A stretch of 19,010 nucleotides of DNA from Lachnospiraceae bacterium UBA7086 (GTDB taxonomy: Bacteria > Bacillota > Clostridia > Lachnospirales > Lachnospiraceae), in the NCBI GenBank assembly GCA_002492525.1, contig DKZA01000017.1:566-19575 (forward strand). Direction: 5' to 3'. Of this stretch, positions 7,525 through 14,765 are shown piece after piece (the first letter of the stretch is position 1; each line of letters opens with the position of its first letter). Both the position numbers and the translations under genes were made by a program. The notes under the pieces are model-generated. The model ran no database searches. It was not told the origin of the DNA and was given only the letters and a program-made list of their open reading frames with translations.

Positions 7525-8463
7525 ATGGCGAGCATTAATTTAACAAAGGTAATTGAGAAATTTAAATGGGAGAATCTGACGCCGGAGATTGATATCTCCA
7601 AGATTAAGGTTACACAACCGGATATTAACAGGCCGGCGCTGCAGATGGCGGGATATTTTGAACACTTTGAGACGACACGTCTGCAGATTGTGGGCTTTGT
7701 GGAATATTCGTATATGAATGGCCTGGATGAGAACAGACAGAGGGAGATCTTTGAAAAGTTGTTAAATAACCCTATTCCGGGCATTGTATTTTGCAGAGAG
7801 CTGTATCCCAATGACTTGTTCCGGGAGATTGCGGTGAAATACGGTGTGCCCCTTCTGATGAGTAAGAAGGCCACTTCTGCATGTATGGCGGAAGTTATCC
7901 GCTGGCTGAATGTAAAGCTGGCGCCTTGTATTTCGGTGCACGGTGTATTGGTGGACGTATATGGCGAGGGTGTGCTGATTACTGGCGAGAGCGGTATCGG
8001 TAAATCCGAGGCGGCACTTGAACTGATCAAGAGAGGACATCGTCTGGTGACGGATGATGTGGTGGAACTGAGGAGAGTGAGCGAAGACACACTGATTGGT
8101 TCCGCTCCGGATATCACGAAGCATTTTATTGAGCTGCGAGGTATCGGTATTGTGGATGTAAAGGCTCTGTTCGGTGCTTCCAGCGTCAGGGATACGCAGA
8201 ATATTGATCTGGTCATCCGTCTGGAAGACTGGGATAAGGACAAAGAGTATGACCGCCTGGGATTAGAGGAAGAATATACAGAATATCTGGGCAATAAGGT
8301 AGTCTGTCACAATATTCCCATCAGGCCGGGGCGGAATCTGGCAATCATTTGTGAATCGGCCGCGGTTAACCACCGTCAGAAGAAGATGGGCTATAATGCG
8401 GCACAGGAGTTGTATAAGCGGGTACAGAATTCTTTGGCGCGGGGACGTGAAGATGACGAATAG
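7525..8463 (+). CDS. hprK: HPr kinase/phosphorylase
   Basis: Phosphorylates Ser46 of HPr and Crh with ATP or PPi, and reverses this with phosphate. It is the sensor step of carbon catabolite control in low-GC Gram-positives. Residues ~1-130 form the N-terminal domain. The kinase domain has conserved His139 (SVHG), the P-loop GESGIGKS at 154-161 and acidic VTDD at 175-178. The signature ELRGIGIVDVKALFG lies at 203-217. At 312 residues it is full length. An AGGAG site 6 nt upstream sets the start. It is the first gene after the local terminator/promoter pair. A probable Ser46 substrate is encoded at 12348, six genes along the same strand, which supports a working HprK-Crh/HPr module. Confidence 0.97.
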   Translation: MASINLTKVIEKFKWENLTPEIDISKIKVTQPDINRPALQMAGYFEHFETTRLQIVGFVEYSYMNGLDENRQREIFEKLLNNPIPGIVFCRELYPNDLFREIAVKYGVPLLMSKKATSACMAEVIRWLNVKLAPCISVHGVLVDVYGEGVLITGESGIGKSEAALELIKRGHRLVTDDVVELRRVSEDTLIGSAPDITKHFIELRGIGIVDVKALFGASSVRDTQNIDLVIRLEDWDKDKEYDRLGLEEEYTEYLGNKVVCHNIPIRPGRNLAIICESAAVNHRQKKMGYNAAQELYKRVQNSLARGREDDE

Positions 8464-8553
8464 TGCCGAAGTGGGATGTTGTTAGAAAGATAAGCATTAA
8501 AAAAGATATTGATAAGAAATGATAACAACCAAAAAAAGAGAGGGGTACTGGAG

Positions 8554-9492
8554 ATGGCAAATTATGTATTTGGGATAGACGTGGGCGGAACGACTGTTAA
8601 GCTAGGATTGTTTGATCTTAATGGTATGGTGGTTGATAAGTGGGAAATTCCCACACGGACAGAGAATCATGGAGAGATGATTCTTCCTGATATTGCAGAG
8701 AGTATCAAGGCAAAAATGCTGGAAAAATCTCTTGCAAAAGAAGATGTGGCAGGCGTTGGGGTTGGCGTTCCAGGGCCTGTAGACGGCTATGGTATCGTCC
8801 ATCGGGCCGTTAATCTCGGTTGGAATATGTTTAATCTTAAGGAGAATCTCACAACACTTCTGGAAGGTATGAGAGTGGAGTGCGGTAATGATGCCAATGT
8901 GGCAGCGCTTGGTGAAATGTGGAAAGGCGGCGGCCAGGGGCATAAGAATCTGGTGGCGGTCACCTTGGGAACCGGTGTAGGAGGCGGCATTATCATTAAT
9001 GGCGAGATTATGACCGGAGCTACAGGGGCAGGCGGTGAAATTGGACATATTCATGTGGAGGATAACGAGACAGTACCTTGTAACTGTGGTAATCTTGGGT
9101 GCCTTGAAGAGTATGCTTCTGCTACCGGAATTACCAGACTGGCAAACAGGGCTCTGAAAGCCAGTGATAAGGACAGTATTCTCCGGACAGGAGAAGTGTC
9201 TGCGAAGACAGTATTTGATGCCGTGAAGGCAGGAGACGGACTGGCGATTGAGGTTGCATGTACTTTCGGTGAGTATCTGGGCAAAGGCCTGGGTGTTATT
9301 GCAGGCGTCATTAATCCTGAGATTTTTGTAATCGGAGGGGGTGTGTCCAAGGCGGGAGAGATATTGTTTGACTATATCAAACCTCCCTTTGAGAGGACGG
9401 TGTTCCACGGATGCAGAGATACTAAGTTTGCACTGGCGACACTTGGTAATGATGCGGGTATCTATGGTGCAGCCAGAATGGTTCTGAATTAA
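8554..9492 (+). CDS. glk: ROK family glucokinase
   Basis: Phosphorylates glucose (or a related hexose) with ATP to feed glycolysis. The N-terminal phosphate-binding motif is DVGGTTVK (9-16), and the catalytic base is Asp113 in GNDANVAA. TLGTGVGGG at 138-146 binds nucleotide. The ROK zinc site has His165 in GEIGH and Cys176, Cys178 and Cys183 in CNCGNLGC. All ROK glucokinase hallmarks are intact at 312 residues. An upstream in-frame ATG at 8509 is disfavoured: GAGGGG sits 8-9 nt before 8554, and homologues start just before GIDVGGT. No DNA-binding domain is fused, so it is an enzyme and not a ROK repressor. It lies 90 bp after hprK in the same direction. Strict glucose specificity is inference. 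Confidence 0.9.
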   Translation: MANYVFGIDVGGTTVKLGLFDLNGMVVDKWEIPTRTENHGEMILPDIAESIKAKMLEKSLAKEDVAGVGVGVPGPVDGYGIVHRAVNLGWNMFNLKENLTTLLEGMRVECGNDANVAALGEMWKGGGQGHKNLVAVTLGTGVGGGIIINGEIMTGATGAGGEIGHIHVEDNETVPCNCGNLGCLEEYASATGITRLANRALKASDKDSILRTGEVSAKTVFDAVKAGDGLAIEVACTFGEYLGKGLGVIAGVINPEIFVIGGGVSKAGEILFDYIKPPFERTVFHGCRDTKFALATLGNDAGIYGAARMVLN

Positions 9493-9510
9493 AACAAAAC
9501 AAATTTTGCG

Positions 9511-9544
9511 ACAAGGCACTTGTTAGGGATAGCATGTGCCTTGT
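9511..9544 (+). terminator. Stem-loop between glk and murB, possible weak terminator
   Basis: ACAAGGCAC (9511-9519) pairs perfectly with GTGCCTTGT (9536-9544) around a 16-nt loop. What follows is ACATAATTT and not a clean T run, so it may act as a partial terminator or an mRNA-stabilising hairpin within the operon. I found no convincing promoter in the remaining 75 bp before murB. Confidence 0.5.
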
Positions 9545-9608
9545 ACATAATTTGTACGGAACAGAACATGCTAAGAGAGAATATAAATAGAATAGGAATT
9601 TTAGAAAC

Positions 9609-9622
9609 AGGGGTAGAGATTG
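9609..9622 (+). promoter_or_regulatory. RBS deciding a TTG start for murB
   Basis: AGGGG at 9609-9613 lies 6 nt before TTG 9620-9622. The next candidate, ATG at 9632, is 18 nt away and has no site of its own, so TTG is the likely initiation codon. Confidence 0.65.
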
Positions 9623-10531
9623 AATACGTCAATGTATGAATATATCAGGACGATTGTTCCTGATGAAAGGCTTTTATTTCACGAACCGATGAGCAAATAT
9701 ACGACTTTTCGTGTGGGCGGTGAGGCGGAATGTATCGTTATCGTCAAACGGGAAGAAGAACTTGCAAAGTTGATTCCCTATCTGAATCAGATTGAGCAGG
9801 AATACTTTATTCTGGGCAACGGCAGTAATCTTCTGGTGGGAGATAAGGGCTACGGAGGTATTATTATAAAAATGGGCAAAGCCATGGAAGAAGTCTGTGC
9901 GGAAGGAACTCTTGTCACAGCGAAGGCAGGTGCCCTATTGTCCAAAGTGGCTTCTGTTGCACGGATGAACAATCTTAGCGGCATAGAGTTTGCGGCGGGA
10001 ATCCCCGGCAGCATCGGCGGAGCGATTGTTATGAACGCCGGCGCCTATGGCGGAGAGATGAAGCAGATAGTAGAAGCAGTCCGTGTCATGGATCGGGACG
10101 GACAGATTATGACGTTGGATAATGATACGATGGAGTTTGGTTACCGTACCAGTATTATCAAAAACAGGCCCTTTATTGTTTTGGAAGTGACACTTAGGCT
10201 GGCGGCAGGGGACAAAGAGCAGATTGGGGCAAAAATGGAAGAACTGGCAAGCCTCAGAAAGAGTAAACAACCTCTGGAATATCCCAGTGCCGGCAGCACC
10301 TTTAAGCGGCCGGAAGGATATTATGCGGGCAAGCTGATTATGGATGCGGGGCTGCGCGGTTATCGGATCGGCGGTGCACAGGTATCCGAAAAGCACTGTG
10401 GTTTTGTGGTGAATACAGGAAATGCGGCAGCAGCAGATATTCGGGAAGTTATTGAAGAAGTGCAGGAGAGAGTGAAAGAAAAATTCCATGTGACACTGGA
10501 ACCTGAAGTTATTTTTCTGGGGGATTTTTAA
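9620..10531 (+). CDS. murB: UDP-N-acetylenolpyruvoylglucosamine reductase
   Basis: FAD/NADPH enzyme that reduces UDP-GlcNAc-enolpyruvate to UDP-MurNAc, the second committed step of peptidoglycan precursor synthesis. FAD-binding segments include TTFRVGGEAE (28-37), GNGSNLLVG (66-74) and AGIPGSIGGAIVMNAGAYGG (126-145). Likely catalytic residues are Arg176 (GYRTS), Ser226 (SAGSTFKRP) and Glu296 (LEPEV). The GSTFKRP form marks the shorter type II enzyme usual in Firmicutes; 303 residues fits. Initiation is probably at TTG. rapZ begins 32 bp after the stop, and both genes probably belong to one transcript with whiA. Confidence 0.96.
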   Translation: MNTSMYEYIRTIVPDERLLFHEPMSKYTTFRVGGEAECIVIVKREEELAKLIPYLNQIEQEYFILGNGSNLLVGDKGYGGIIIKMGKAMEEVCAEGTLVTAKAGALLSKVASVARMNNLSGIEFAAGIPGSIGGAIVMNAGAYGGEMKQIVEAVRVMDRDGQIMTLDNDTMEFGYRTSIIKNRPFIVLEVTLRLAAGDKEQIGAKMEELASLRKSKQPLEYPSAGSTFKRPEGYYAGKLIMDAGLRGYRIGGAQVSEKHCGFVVNTGNAAAADIREVIEEVQERVKEKFHVTLEPEVIFLGDF

Positions 10532-10563
10532 TAGGGTCATGTGCACTGGCATGGAGGGTACTT

Positions 10564-11418
10564 ATGAGATTTGTAATCGTGACAGGAATGAGCGGTTCAG
10601 GAAAGAGAACCGCTATGAAAATGTTGGAGGACGTGGGGTTTTATTGTGTAGATAATCTGCCCGTAGCATTGATTGAGAAGTTTGTGGAACTGATTGCAAT
10701 GCCCAATAGCGAGGTGAACAAAGTAGCATTGGGAATCGATGTGCGCGCAGATCAGTCTTTTGACGGCGTGTGCAGGATTTTGGAACAACTGAAAGAGAAC
10801 GGTTATCTGTTTGAAATTCTTTTTATGGAAGCCAGCGATGCGGTCCTTCTCAAAAGATATAAGGAGACCAGGAGACTGCATCCCCTTTCTCCGGAAGGCC
10901 GGGTGGAGGAAGGAATACGCAAGGAGCGTGAGACGTTAAAGGGGATACGGCAGAAGGCAGACTATATCATTGACACGTCCAATCTTCTGACAAGGGAATT
11001 GAAAGAGGAGATAGACAATATTTTTATAAACAATAAAGAATATAATTCTTTGATCGTGAATATTTTATCTTTTGGATTTAAGAATGGTATTCCGGCAGAT
11101 GCGGATTTGGTGTTTGACGTGAGATTTCTTCCAAACCCGTTCTATATTGATGAACTGAAACATAAAACTGGTAATGATAAAGAGGTACAGGATTATGTGA
11201 TGGAATTTCCGGAGGCTTCGGAGTTTCTGACGAAACTGGTGGACATGTTGGATTTCCTGATTCCCAATTACGTGAAGGAGGGAAAACATCAGCTTGTGGT
11301 AGGGATTGGATGTACCGGCGGCAGACACAGGAGTGTGACGCTTGCCAATGAGCTTTATGAAAAGATGAAAGATCACGGAACTTATGCCATCAAGCTGTAT
11401 CATCGGGATATCAAATAG
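10564..11418 (+). CDS. rapZ: RapZ/YvcJ family nucleotide-binding adaptor
   Basis: P-loop NTP-binding protein. In E. coli RapZ guides RNase E to the sRNA GlmZ and so controls glucosamine-6-phosphate synthesis. In B. subtilis the orthologue YvcJ hydrolyses GTP and affects competence. The N-terminal P-loop is GMSGSGKR (8-15), then FYCVDNLP (27-34) and DVRFLPNPFYIDEL (185-198). The conserved C-terminal signature GCTGGRHRSV is at 249-258. Two departures are visible: Arg15 replaces the usual Ser/Thr after the P-loop Lys14, and RRLHPL (103-108) replaces the common RRRHPL. At 284 residues it is full length. GGAGGG precedes the ATG by 5-6 nt. The stop is 12 bp before whiA. The gene order rapZ-whiA-HPr-like resembles B. 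subtilis yvcJ-yvcK-yvcL-crh, but glmR/yvcK is missing here. Confidence 0.95.
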   Translation: MRFVIVTGMSGSGKRTAMKMLEDVGFYCVDNLPVALIEKFVELIAMPNSEVNKVALGIDVRADQSFDGVCRILEQLKENGYLFEILFMEASDAVLLKRYKETRRLHPLSPEGRVEEGIRKERETLKGIRQKADYIIDTSNLLTRELKEEIDNIFINNKEYNSLIVNILSFGFKNGIPADADLVFDVRFLPNPFYIDELKHKTGNDKEVQDYVMEFPEASEFLTKLVDMLDFLIPNYVKEGKHQLVVGIGCTGGRHRSVTLANELYEKMKDHGTYAIKLYHRDIK

Positions 11419-11430
11419 AGGAGTGTTTGG

Positions 11431-12333
11431 ATGTCTTTTTCCGGAAATGTCAAAGAAGAACTCGCAGCATATATCAGTTCAGCCAGACATTGCCAACTGG
11501 CGGAACTGGCAGCACTTTTGCTTTTCAGTGCGGATTCCTGTGAAGGGAATATGCATCTTAGGCTTGACACAGAAAATGAAGCAGTTGTGAGAAAATGCTT
11601 TACATTACTTCGCAAAACGTTTAATATAGAAACTGTTATGCAGGGAAAAGAAAGACTGATCCCTGATGATACACTGGAATGTAAGGTGATACAAGCCCTG
11701 CATTTTGTCAGGACAGATACGGAAGGACTGAAATTGACTGACACAGTCAACACACTTCTGATCAAAAATTCCTGTTGTGCCAGGGCATATCTGAGAGGTG
11801 CTTTCCTTAGTATCGGATCCATGAGCGATCCTAAGAAGAGCTATCATTTGGAATTTGTCTGCAATCAAAAAGCGCAGGCAGTGCAGTTACAGACAATTTT
11901 GCAGGAGTTTCATATAGAAGCCAAAATCATCAAGCGCAAGAAGTATGATGTGGTGTACTTAAAAGAGGGCTCCGGCATTGTGGATTTACTTAATGTCATG
12001 GGAGCGCATGTATCTTTAATGAATTTGGAAAATCTCCGGATCGTGAAGGAAATGCGCAATTCTGTCAACAGAAGAGTCAATTGTGAGACGGCTAATATTT
12101 CCAAGACGGTAACGGCGGCTTCTAAACAGATAGAAGATATCCTGCTGATCAGAGATAAATACGGGTTTGCTAATCTGCCGGATAACTTAAGGCAGATGGC
12201 GGAGATTCGGTTGGAGTATCCGGATGCCGCGTTGAAGGAATTGGGTGAATATTTGGAACCATCTGTGGGGAAATCAGGGGTAAATCATAGATTACGCAGA
12301 CTGAGTGAAATTGCTGATAAAATCAGATCGTAA
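11431..12333 (+). CDS. whiA: DNA-binding protein WhiA
   Basis: WhiA is a transcription factor for sporulation septation in Streptomyces. In B. subtilis it influences division and chromosome segregation without clear target regulation. The N-terminal family signature (MSFSGNVKEELA, 1-12; SARHCQLAELAALL, 17-30) is clear. A degenerate LAGLIDADG-like domain spans ~105-200 (CCARAYLRGAFLSIGS). The C-terminal helix-turn-helix covers ~215-300 and ends in SVGKSGVNHRLRRLSEIA (278-295). The LAGLIDADG acidic catalytic residues are not conserved in the family, so no nuclease activity is expected. At 300 residues it is slightly shorter than many orthologues. GAGGAG lies 7 nt before the ATG. It is 12 bp after rapZ, and the next gene's AAAGGAGG overlaps its stop region, indicating tight coupling. 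Confidence 0.95.
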   Translation: MSFSGNVKEELAAYISSARHCQLAELAALLLFSADSCEGNMHLRLDTENEAVVRKCFTLLRKTFNIETVMQGKERLIPDDTLECKVIQALHFVRTDTEGLKLTDTVNTLLIKNSCCARAYLRGAFLSIGSMSDPKKSYHLEFVCNQKAQAVQLQTILQEFHIEAKIIKRKKYDVVYLKEGSGIVDLLNVMGAHVSLMNLENLRIVKEMRNSVNRRVNCETANISKTVTAASKQIEDILLIRDKYGFANLPDNLRQMAEIRLEYPDAALKELGEYLEPSVGKSGVNHRLRRLSEIADKIRS

Positions 12334-12347
12334 AGGAGGAGAATGTT

Positions 12348-12602
12348 ATGATTCAAAAGTCGATCCAGATCAAACTGGAAACTGGTCTGGAGGCAAGACC
12401 GGTAGCAATGCTTGTGCAGGTGGCAAGCCAATTTGAGAGCACAGTGTACATCAACTCAGAGAACCGCAAAGTCAATGCAAAGAGTATCATGGGTATGATG
12501 AGCATGGGTCTTGAGAGCGGAGCCGAGGTAACAGTGATTGCTGAGGGGAGCGATGAAGAGGCTGCTGTCAGTGAGATTGAAAAATTCCTGAGCGCCAAGT
12601 AA
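12348..12602 (+). CDS. HPr-family protein, Crh-like (His15 replaced by Glu)
   Basis: At 84 residues it has the full HPr fold pattern. The active-site segment reads GLEARPVAM (13-21), so the PTS phosphate acceptor His15 is Glu15, while Arg17 and Pro18 remain. The regulatory site is intact, with Ser46 in NAKSIMGMMSMG (43-54). It therefore cannot carry phosphate from EI to EIIA by the normal route but should still be a substrate of HprK, encoded at 7525. B. subtilis Crh has the same logic with Gln15 and also follows whiA (yvcL), so this is most likely the Crh counterpart, a corepressor for CcpA when phosphorylated on Ser46. That role is inference. AAAGGAGG lies 8 nt upstream. It is the last gene before the terminator at 12653. 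A canonical ptsH must be elsewhere if the organism has a PTS. Confidence 0.9.
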   Translation: MIQKSIQIKLETGLEARPVAMLVQVASQFESTVYINSENRKVNAKSIMGMMSMGLESGAEVTVIAEGSDEEAAVSEIEKFLSAK

Positions 12603-12652
12603 GGAAATTACCGGTACAATTGACATTTGATCAGGCATAAAATAAAGAAATC

Positions 12653-12685
12653 AGAGAAGGCGGGTAGACCGGCTTCTCTTTTTTT
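12653..12685 (+). terminator. Rho-independent terminator after the crh-like gene
   Basis: AGAGAAG (12653-12659) pairs with CTTCTCT (12673-12679). The stem continues through a G-G mismatch into CGG/CCG, and T7 follows (12679-12685). It ends the hprK-to-crh-like operon. Confidence 0.85.
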
Positions 12686-12693
12686 GCTATGAT
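12665..12693 (+). promoter_or_regulatory. Promoter for lipid kinase gene, overlapping the terminator
   Basis: TAGACC (12665-12670), a 17-bp spacer and TGC-TATGAT (-10 at 12688-12693 with a TGn extension). The -35 lies inside the terminator hairpin. The expected start near 12700 leaves a very short leader. Confidence 0.5.
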
Positions 12694-12719
12694 TAAGCAA
12701 AGGCGGTGAGGAGTTTATG

Positions 12720-13622
12720 ATGGATAAAAAGATGCTTTTTATATACAATCCAAAGGCGGGTAAAGCGCAGATTAAGAGTAATCTTTTGGATATTATTGAT
12801 ATTTTTACAAAAGCAGGATATGAGGTCACGGCTTATCCGACACAATCTCCCGGAGACGCAGTCAGAGCGGTAAAAGAAAGACATGCCGGTTATGATATGG
12901 TGGTTTGCAGCGGCGGAGACGGTACGCTGGATGAAGTGGTAACCGGCATGATGAAGTCTGAAAAGAGACTTCCTATCGGTTATGTTCCGGCGGGCAGTAC
13001 CAATGATTTTGCCAACAGCCTGGGGATTCCCAAGAACATGCGGCAGGCTGCCGATGTGGTGGTGAGCGGCAGAGATTTTGACTGCGATATGGGAGTCTTT
13101 AATCATGATGTGTTTATTTATGTAGCAGCTTTTGGTATTTTTACGGATGTTTCTTATCAGACGAAACAGGATGTCAAGAATGTGCTGGGGCATGCGGCAT
13201 ATCTGCTGGAGGGCGTGAGACGTCTGCCGTCTGTGCGCGCTTATCCTCTGAAGATCACCTGTAATGGGGAGATCATTGAGGGGGAGTTTATTTATGGTAT
13301 GGTCACCAATTCCCATTCGGTTGGAGGATTCAGAGGAATTACCGGACAGAATGTGTCTCTGGACGATGGACTCTTTGAGGTAACTTTGATCCGCAAGCCT
13401 TCCAATCCGCTGGATATTAATAATATTATTCTGGCGTTGGTGGATAAACGGGTGAAATCGGAGCATATTTATACTTATGAGGCCCGGAGCATTAAGGTAG
13501 AGTCTGAAGAACCTTTGGCATGGACTCTGGATGGAGAGTTTGGGGGAGAACATCTTGTGGCACAGATAGAGAACTGCCACAGGGCGTTAAAGATCCGTAT
13601 CCCGGAAGAAAATTGCCCATAA
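12720..13622 (+). CDS. Diacylglycerol kinase family lipid kinase (YegS/DgkB type)
   Basis: Predicted cytosolic, membrane-associated kinase that phosphorylates diacylglycerol or a related lipid, returning it to phospholipid or lipoteichoic-acid turnover. Numbering is from ATG 12720. NPKAGK is at 10-15, the nucleotide-binding SGGDGTLDEV at 64-73 and PAGSTNDFA at 90-98. The C-terminal beta domain has DDGLFEV and ends with the DGE triad in TLDGEFGG. All family motifs are present and length (300) is normal. A second ATG directly upstream (12717) is possible; AGGAG is 3 nt from it and 6 nt from 12720, favouring the latter. It has its own terminator-overlapping promoter and is followed by a separate promoter for fba, so it may be monocistronic. 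Whether it is DgkB or another lipid kinase cannot be told from sequence alone. Confidence 0.9.
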   Translation: MDKKMLFIYNPKAGKAQIKSNLLDIIDIFTKAGYEVTAYPTQSPGDAVRAVKERHAGYDMVVCSGGDGTLDEVVTGMMKSEKRLPIGYVPAGSTNDFANSLGIPKNMRQAADVVVSGRDFDCDMGVFNHDVFIYVAAFGIFTDVSYQTKQDVKNVLGHAAYLLEGVRRLPSVRAYPLKITCNGEIIEGEFIYGMVTNSHSVGGFRGITGQNVSLDDGLFEVTLIRKPSNPLDINNIILALVDKRVKSEHIYTYEARSIKVESEEPLAWTLDGEFGGEHLVAQIENCHRALKIRIPEENCP

Positions 13623-13628
13623 AATACA

Positions 13629-13657
13629 TTGCTTTTCATGGACATGGCTGTTAAAAT
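13629..13657 (+). promoter_or_regulatory. Promoter for fba
   Basis: TTGCTT (13629-13634), a 17-bp spacer and TAAAAT (13652-13657). The start is expected near 13664, with a leader of about 55 nt. AAAGGAAG lies 8 nt before the ATG. Confidence 0.65.
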
Positions 13658-13718
13658 AAGAGTTAGGTTCCAGCAAATGGAAAGTAATAAAATATAAAAT
13701 AGAAAGGAAGAAAATAGT

Positions 13719-14687
13719 ATGGCATTAGTTACAACAACCGAAATGTTTAAGAAGGCATATGATGGCGGTTATGCAGTCGGCGCTTTCAACGTAAACAACA
13801 TGGAGATCGTTCAGGGTATTACAGAGGCAGCAGGCGAATTGAACAGCCCCGTTATCCTTCAGGTTTCTAAGGGTGCACGTGCTTACGCGAATCACACATA
13901 TCTGGTAAAATTAGTGGAGGCAGCCGTTGCAGAGAATCCTCAGATTCCGATTGCGCTTCACTTGGATCACGGTGACACATTTGAGCTGTGCAAATCTTGT
14001 ATCGATGGCGGTTTTACTTCCGTTATGATCGATGCATCTTCCAAGTCTTTTGCAGATAACATCGCTCTCACAAAGCAGGTAGTTGAATATGCACATGATA
14101 AGGGCGTTGTGGTTGAGGCTGAGCTTGGTACATTGGCAGGCGTTGAGGATGAAGTGGTTGTAGAGTCCGGTAAAGAGTCTTATACACATCCGGAAGAGGT
14201 TGAGGAGTTTGTGGACAAGACAGGCTGTGACTCCCTGGCTATCGCAATTGGTACATCGCATGGCGCATATAAGTTTACGGCTGCACAGTGCACCAGAAAT
14301 GAAGAAGGCATCCTGGTTCCGCCTCCGCTTCGTTTTGATGTATTGGAGGAGTGCATTAAGAGACTGCCTGGATTCCCGATCGTGCTCCACGGTTCTTCTT
14401 CCGTTCCGCAGGAGTTTGTAAAGATGGTGAATCAGTATGGCGGCAATATGCCGGATGCGGTAGGTATTCCGGAAGAGCAGCTTCGTAAAGCAGCGAAACT
14501 TGCTGTATGTAAGATTAATATCGATTCCGATATCCGTCTTGCTATGACAGGCAATATTCGTAAGTACTTTGCAGAGCATCCGGATCATTTTGATCCCCGT
14601 CAGTATCTGAAACCTGCGCGTCAGGCTGTTAAAGATATGGTTGCTCACAAGATTCTCCATGTACTTGGTTCTGACGGCAAAGCCTAA
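13719..14687 (+). CDS. fba: Class II fructose-1,6-bisphosphate aldolase
   Basis: Zinc-dependent cleavage of fructose 1,6-bisphosphate to DHAP and glyceraldehyde 3-phosphate in glycolysis, and the reverse in gluconeogenesis. Catalytic Asp83 and zinc ligand His84 lie in HLDHGD. Glu135 is in VEAELG. The other zinc ligands are His181 (GTSHGAY) and His224 (LHGSS), and the phosphate-binding KINIDSD is at 265-271. The insert around residues 185-207 and the total of 322 residues match the longer clostridial form. A tagatose-bisphosphate aldolase is less likely given that insert and the setting near a glucokinase. It has its own promoter and ends at a strong terminator. Repeated use of a limited codon set fits high expression. 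Confidence 0.96.
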   Translation: MALVTTTEMFKKAYDGGYAVGAFNVNNMEIVQGITEAAGELNSPVILQVSKGARAYANHTYLVKLVEAAVAENPQIPIALHLDHGDTFELCKSCIDGGFTSVMIDASSKSFADNIALTKQVVEYAHDKGVVVEAELGTLAGVEDEVVVESGKESYTHPEEVEEFVDKTGCDSLAIAIGTSHGAYKFTAAQCTRNEEGILVPPPLRFDVLEECIKRLPGFPIVLHGSSSVPQEFVKMVNQYGGNMPDAVGIPEEQLRKAAKLAVCKINIDSDIRLAMTGNIRKYFAEHPDHFDPRQYLKPARQAVKDMVAHKILHVLGSDGKA

Positions 14688-14704
14688 AAGTAAATTTACT
14701 TTTA
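14685..14704. repeat. 20-nt perfect palindrome at the fba stop
   Basis: The sequence from the T of the fba stop codon to 14704 equals its own reverse complement, AT-rich with centre AAATTT. It lies just before the main terminator and may stabilise the 3' end or be incidental. Confidence 0.6.
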
Positions 14705-14710
14705 TCATAA

Positions 14711-14748
14711 AAAAGGAGCTGACGCATTTTGATGTGTCAGCTCCTTTT
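14711..14748. terminator. Bidirectional terminator between fba and symporter gene
   Basis: A 16-bp stem (14711-14726 with 14733-14748, one G-T pair) has a 6-nt TTTTGA loop. On the minus strand it is followed by a T6 run, and on the plus strand by T4. It serves both converging genes. Confidence 0.9.
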
Positions 14749-14765
14749 GCGCCTGGCGGCGTACG

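Noticed and set aside
8602..9519. 305-residue minus-strand ORF
   Set aside because: It lies antisense to the glucokinase gene, whose ROK motifs are intact; its own translation is Cys/His-rich with no recognisable domain.
12620..12641. Promoter with perfect TTGACA after the crh-like gene
   Set aside because: No good -10 exists at 16-18 bp; the best TAAAAT is only 12 bp away, and a terminator follows at once.
12693..13580. 295-residue minus-strand ORF
   Set aside because: It is antisense to the lipid kinase gene with complete motifs; no domain pattern and no ribosome site support it.
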